7,300 nucleotides of DNA from Mycobacterium sp. Its GTDB lineage: Bacteria; Actinomycetota; Actinomycetes; Mycobacteriales; Mycobacteriaceae. Location: contig JAQTVU010000111.1 in assembly GCA_028706695.1 (NCBI GenBank), positions 1 through 7,300 of the forward strand. The letters are read 5' to 3'. A program made the translations under genes and the position numbers. The notes beneath the pieces are model-generated. The model had not been told where the DNA came from and did no database searches. It saw nothing but the letters and a program-made list of their open reading frames with translations. Positions 4,833 through 7,300 of the stretch are shown in pieces (the stretch's first letter is position 1; every line of letters starts with the position of its first letter).

Positions 4833-5444
4833 GTGACCGTTTCATCCGCCTTCGCCTCGCCAACATCCCTGCAGCCACCCGTCCGCTATGAGCCGCGCTA
4901 CGTCGGTGACCACCCCGAGCGGATTTCGCACGAGGTACCGGTAGCGCTTCTCCTCTGTTACCGGCCTTCCCATCCCTTCACGCTGCCCGGCCCCAGCGAC
5001 GATGATCTGCGCGGCGGCCCAACCCCCGGATTTCGCGACGTTGCGGTCAACGTCGGCGGGGTCCAGGTGTGGGCGCACCGCCGCCCCCGGGTGACCGTGG
5101 CGATGACCGGCGGCGACATCGACGCCGCCGGCAACCACCGCGTTCACGACTTCGCGACCCGCTTCCTCACAGCCAGCAACGCGGTCGCCCTCAATTTGAG
5201 CGGCGTCGTATTCGTCAGCGCGAGGAGTATCTCGACGTTGATCGTCACCGATGACGCGTGCCCAACCGTGGACCTGGAGTGGACGCTGGTCGCCGGCCAG
5301 GCCGGTGACCGTCCCCGCCGAATTCTGCTTCCGGGGCTGGTCGCGCTTTTTGGGCGCGACCAGCCCATCCCCCTCGAGAAGATGCCTAGACCTAGAGCCA
5401 GCGAGGAGGGCCAACCTTTCCTCATCGGGGCCACCCGGTGGTGA
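4833..5444 (+). CDS. Second, divergent STAS-domain protein
   Basis: This is a 203-residue protein. The first 75 or so residues are proline-rich and unrecognised. A diverged STAS domain follows at about 80-170: VWAHRRPRVTVAMTGGDID (79-97), AVALNLSGVVFVSARSISTL (117-136), LEWTLVAGQAGDRPRRIL (148-165). It aligns with the upstream protein, including the WA pair eight residues before the first strand, so the two are probably tandem paralogues. The phospho-site region FIDSSGL reads FVSARSI; the normal Ser pair and the Gly are gone. The last 30 residues (EKMPRPRASEEGQP) look like a disordered tail. The start is GTG 4833 with only a weak purine stretch in front. The stop lies 4 to 6 bases inside the next frame's earliest GTG, suggesting a co-translated unit. 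Its role is probably anti-sigma or protein-protein regulation. Confidence 0.7.
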   Translation: MTVSSAFASPTSLQPPVRYEPRYVGDHPERISHEVPVALLLCYRPSHPFTLPGPSDDDLRGGPTPGFRDVAVNVGGVQVWAHRRPRVTVAMTGGDIDAAGNHRVHDFATRFLTASNAVALNLSGVVFVSARSISTLIVTDDACPTVDLEWTLVAGQAGDRPRRILLPGLVALFGRDQPIPLEKMPRPRASEEGQPFLIGATRW

Positions 5445-6235
5445 TCGCGGCGCCCGCGATGGCGGGGTCAACTCCGACTCCAGGTATTCCTTGTTCGCCG
5501 GCAGGCGGCACGGTGGCCGCGATGGTGGGCCGGTCTGGGATTTTTCAGGCCATCGATCCCGCGGTGGCCGCGGAGCTGACGACACAACTGGCGGTTGCGC
5601 ACTTTGCGGGCCGTCAGCAGATCTTCGTCGAAGGTCAGCGCGGCGACCAGCTCTACATCGTCATCTCCGGCATGGTGGGGCTCGGCCATCGCTGCCCGGA
5701 CAGACGCAGCCATCTGTTGGCGATCGCGGGACCCTCGGACATCTTCGGTGAACTGTCGCTGTTTGATCCCGCCCCGCGCGCCGCGACCGCGACCGCGCTA
5801 ACCGAGGTGGACGTGGTCGCCGTGGACCGCCAGACCTTTCAGACATGGATCGCCGAGCACCCGCGGATCGCCGAGCGGCTGCTGCGGATGCTGGCCCGCA
5901 GGATGCGCCGAACCGAGGACGACCTGTGCGACCTGATCAGCACCGACGTCGCCGGTCGGGTCGCCAAACACCTGCTGCGGTTGTCCCACCGGTTCGGTGT
6001 TCAAGACGACGGCGCGGTGCGGGTCACCCACAATTTAACCCAAGCCGACCTCGCCCAACTCGTCGGCGCATGCCGCGAAACAGTCAACAAAGTGCTCGCC
6101 GACTTCGCCGGAAACGGCTGGATTCGACTGGACACGAAAAGCATATTGATCACCGAATCCGAATCCCTCGTGCACCGAACACGGCGTGAAGCAAACCTAC
6201 GGCCGACCCTTTGTCGGTGCGGCTGTCGGAGCTGA
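5438..6235 (+). CDS. Crp/Fnr-family transcription regulator
   Basis: It closely resembles mycobacterial Crp (Rv3676) over the full length. The cyclic-nucleotide-binding barrel at about residues 34-145 includes GIFQAIDPAVAAELTTQL, GDQLYIVISGMVGLG and GPSDIFGELSLFDPAPRA. The dimer helix is RLLRMLARRMRRTEDDL, and the winged helix-turn-helix at 199-240 has LTQADLAQLVGACRETV and GNGWIRLDTKSILIT. The phosphate-binding signature keeps Glu and Arg (FGEL...PR), but the Ser/Thr after Arg is Ala, which may weaken cAMP binding. The recognition helix differs from Rv3676 by Cys for Ser before RETV, so the DNA site may be similar. The C-terminus is extended by about 15 residues ending CRCGCRS. GTG 5438 overlaps the upstream stop by 7 bp; homology favours ATG 5522 or GTG 5513, giving about 237 residues. 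It probably regulates this cluster or acts beside the main Crp. Confidence 0.9.
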   Translation: MVIAAPAMAGSTPTPGIPCSPAGGTVAAMVGRSGIFQAIDPAVAAELTTQLAVAHFAGRQQIFVEGQRGDQLYIVISGMVGLGHRCPDRRSHLLAIAGPSDIFGELSLFDPAPRAATATALTEVDVVAVDRQTFQTWIAEHPRIAERLLRMLARRMRRTEDDLCDLISTDVAGRVAKHLLRLSHRFGVQDDGAVRVTHNLTQADLAQLVGACRETVNKVLADFAGNGWIRLDTKSILITESESLVHRTRREANLRPTLCRCGCRS

Positions 6236-6374
6236 TCGCGGCCAGCTGGCCGCCCACGCCTTCTGCCTCGTCGACCAGTTTATTTTTCGGGGACGGGACA
6301 AAGACGCCCCCAAACTCGAAGGGAGGTAAGGGAGGAGTAAATCCACAGACTTTTTAGGCATTGCTCTCAAGGGA
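6236..6374. promoter_or_regulatory. Crp-DUF732 intergenic region with doubled Shine-Dalgarno-like motif
   Basis: AAGGGAGG occurs twice, at 6319-6326 and 6328-6335. Both match the 16S anti-Shine-Dalgarno, yet no start codon follows at normal distance; the DUF732 ATG is 40 bp further on. No confident -35/-10 or SigF-type promoter is visible. Confidence 0.35.
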
Positions 6375-7118
6375 ATGGATACCACTGCCATGTTCACTCA
6401 CATCATCCACGACGCCGGTGTTCTGGTCACCGCCGTTGTGGTCTTGACCGGGGGTGCGGTTGTGCGCGGTAGCGGCGCAGCGGCCGACCCGAATCAGGAT
6501 GATCGGTTTTTGGCGCTGCTGGATCACGAAGAAATTCCTGCCCTGCAGAACGTGCCGAGCCTCATTGCTACGGCCCACCGGGTCTGCCGCAAGCTCGACG
6601 GTGGCACGCCAGCGGATTCCGTGGTGGACGATCTGAGAAAAGAGGCCCTCACGGTCCCAGGCGGGTTACCGGTCCCCGAGCGCCGGATCGTGTCGACCAT
6701 CACCCGATTCATCACCGCTTCGGTGGAGGCCTACTGCCCCGATGATCGGGGCAAGATCATTTCCATCATGGCCAGCCGAGCGGCGGGCGTGAAAAGTCCG
6801 ATTTCCCCGCGCCGGGCGGGTACCGGCTCGGGCGCGGCGGCCAGCCTGATCGCGGTACCACCGCCGCCCCAGCATCGGCCCGCGCCGCTGCGGCCGTCCC
6901 TCATCCCTGCCGCAGCAGGCCCCGCCGCCAAGGGCGGCGGGGCAGGTACGGGCGCTGGCGCGCTGCCGGGTCGGTACGGATATGGGTGCAGTGGGACGCG
7001 GGTGTGCGTTTCTGCGGTGGTCCCGCTGCACACGACGGGGAGGATGAGCGAGCCCATGCGATGGTGTTGCCGCGCTCGTTGCAAACGTCGGCTTCTGGGA
7101 AGGCGCCCCAGCCGATGA
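6375..7118 (+). CDS. DUF732-family secreted protein with proline/alanine-rich tail
   Basis: DUF732 proteins are small exported proteins of unknown function, abundant in mycobacteria. Residues 1-37 form a signal peptide: hydrophobic core AGVLVTAVVVLTGGAVV (14-30) and AxA-type end GSGAAADP (32-39). The DUF732 domain at about 42-125 shows DDRFLALLDHEEIPAL, ATAHRVCRKLDGGTP and TRFITASVEAYCPDDR; Cys71 and Cys121 are the usual disulfide pair. After about residue 135 the protein is Pro/Ala/Gly-rich. The last 60 or so residues, past a strong hairpin at 6919-6943, become Cys- and Arg-rich (RWCCRARCKRRLLGRRPSR) with poorer codon bias, so a frameshift or a shorter natural end is possible. The start is uncertain: AAGGGA directly abuts the ATG, and the better motifs at 6319-6335 are too far. 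The stop overlaps the sigma factor ATG as ATGA. Confidence 0.75.
   Translation: MDTTAMFTHIIHDAGVLVTAVVVLTGGAVVRGSGAAADPNQDDRFLALLDHEEIPALQNVPSLIATAHRVCRKLDGGTPADSVVDDLRKEALTVPGGLPVPERRIVSTITRFITASVEAYCPDDRGKIISIMASRAAGVKSPISPRRAGTGSGAAASLIAVPPPPQHRPAPLRPSLIPAAAGPAAKGGGAGTGAGALPGRYGYGCSGTRVCVSAVVPLHTTGRMSEPMRWCCRARCKRRLLGRRPSR
6919..6943. terminator. Strong GC hairpin, possible U-tract-less terminator
   Basis: An 11-bp perfect stem with a 3-nt loop: GCCCCGCCGCC-AAG-GGCGGCGGGGC. No T-run follows. It lies inside the DUF732 frame where its coding character fades. It may reduce readthrough into the sigma gene, or may simply reflect Ala/Gly codons. Confidence 0.4.
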
Positions 7119-7300
7119 CCGATGTACTAGCTGCCCCCTGCTCCCCTCCGGTCACCGCACAACAACACCCGGGCGATTCCTACGACGACGTCATCGAGAT
7201 GTTTGTGCAGTTGCGACGGCTGCCGGCGGAATCACATGAGTACCACCGGCAACGTGAGCGTATCGTCGCGCGCTGCCTGCCGCTGGCCGACCATGTCGCC
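7115..7300 (+). CDS. SigF/SigB-type RNA polymerase sigma factor, N-terminal part
   Basis: Group 3 sigma factors of the SigF/SigB type direct RNA polymerase to stress or developmental genes and are held by anti-sigma kinases. The visible 62 residues include YDDVIEMFVQLRRLPAESHE and RQRERIVARCLPLADHVA, matching mycobacterial SigF (YADVPEMFRELVGLPAGSPE and RDKIVQRCLPLADHIA) at the start of region 2. The first 20 residues are variable in this family. ATG 7115 overlaps the DUF732 stop (ATGA), and GGGAAGG lies about 11 nt upstream. The usual neighbour in M. tuberculosis, the anti-sigma gene usfX/rsbW, is not directly upstream; a DUF732 protein is there instead. The gene runs past the right edge, so the DNA-binding regions cannot be checked. 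It may be a SigF paralogue rather than SigF itself. Confidence 0.85.
   Translation, partial: MTDVLAAPCSPPVTAQQHPGDSYDDVIEMFVQLRRLPAESHEYHRQRERIVARCLPLADHVA

Noticed and set aside
4842..5585. Minus-strand open frame of 247 codons
   Set aside because: It is antisense to the second STAS gene and the Crp start; its Arg/Pro-rich content is typical of a high-GC shadow frame.
6278..6302. SigF-type promoter (GTTT ... GGGAC) before DUF732
   Set aside because: The spacing is about 13 bp instead of 15-17 and the -10 lacks GGGTA, so the match is too weak.
6731..7084. Minus-strand Pro-rich open frame of 117 codons
   Set aside because: It is the antisense of the Ala/Gly-rich DUF732 tail; no start signal and no family resemblance.
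1..7300. CRISPR array or complete insertion sequence
   Set aside because: No regularly spaced repeats occur; the only tandem repeat has two units without spacer, and the IS66 piece has neither ends nor a full transposase.

Overview
The window looks like chromosome of a high-GC actinobacterium, most likely a Mycobacterium or close relative. This rests on a Crp/Rv3676-like regulator, a DUF732 secreted protein, the start of a SigF-type sigma factor, STAS proteins resembling mycobacterial SigF antagonists, and GTG starts. All assignments come from reading translations by eye; no database search was run.

Left part (1 to about 2360) is a gene graveyard. On the minus strand lie the start of a ribulose-phosphate 3-epimerase gene (rpe/cbbE) with an internal deletion and frameshift, and the C-terminal von Willebrand A part of a CbbO/NorD-type protein with a one-base deletion. 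Between them, on the plus strand, are a NarL-type response regulator (frameshifted, cut off near the end of its receiver domain) and a HisKA_3 histidine kinase lacking its sensor part and part of its dimerisation helices. An antiparallel IS66-family transposase fragment separates the two. Epimerase and CbbO together suggest a decayed Calvin-cycle (cbb) locus with its own two-component regulator.

Middle part (about 2360 to 4100) is mostly non-coding and mosaic. Two exact 21-bp copies of a tRNA 3' end (T arm plus start of the acceptor strand) sit 814 bp apart. Between them is a compact toxin-antitoxin operon on the minus strand: a BrnT-like toxin first, then a ribbon-helix-helix antitoxin, overlapping by ATGA, with two ATACAAA direct repeats 10 bp apart in front. 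The distal copy runs into a 27-bp tandem duplication whose units each carry a KstR-like box.

Right part (about 4100 to 7300) is an intact, co-oriented plus-strand regulatory cluster. A good SigA-like promoter is followed by two divergent STAS proteins, a Crp/Fnr-family regulator, a secreted DUF732 protein and the N-terminus of a SigF-like sigma factor that starts within the DUF732 stop codon. Neither STAS protein has the usual phospho-acceptor serine, and the visible part contains no anti-sigma kinase. This cluster is the most interesting candidate for an unusual system: possible sigma-factor control combining partner-switching-type antagonists with a cyclic-nucleotide-type regulator. That functional link is inference from gene order.
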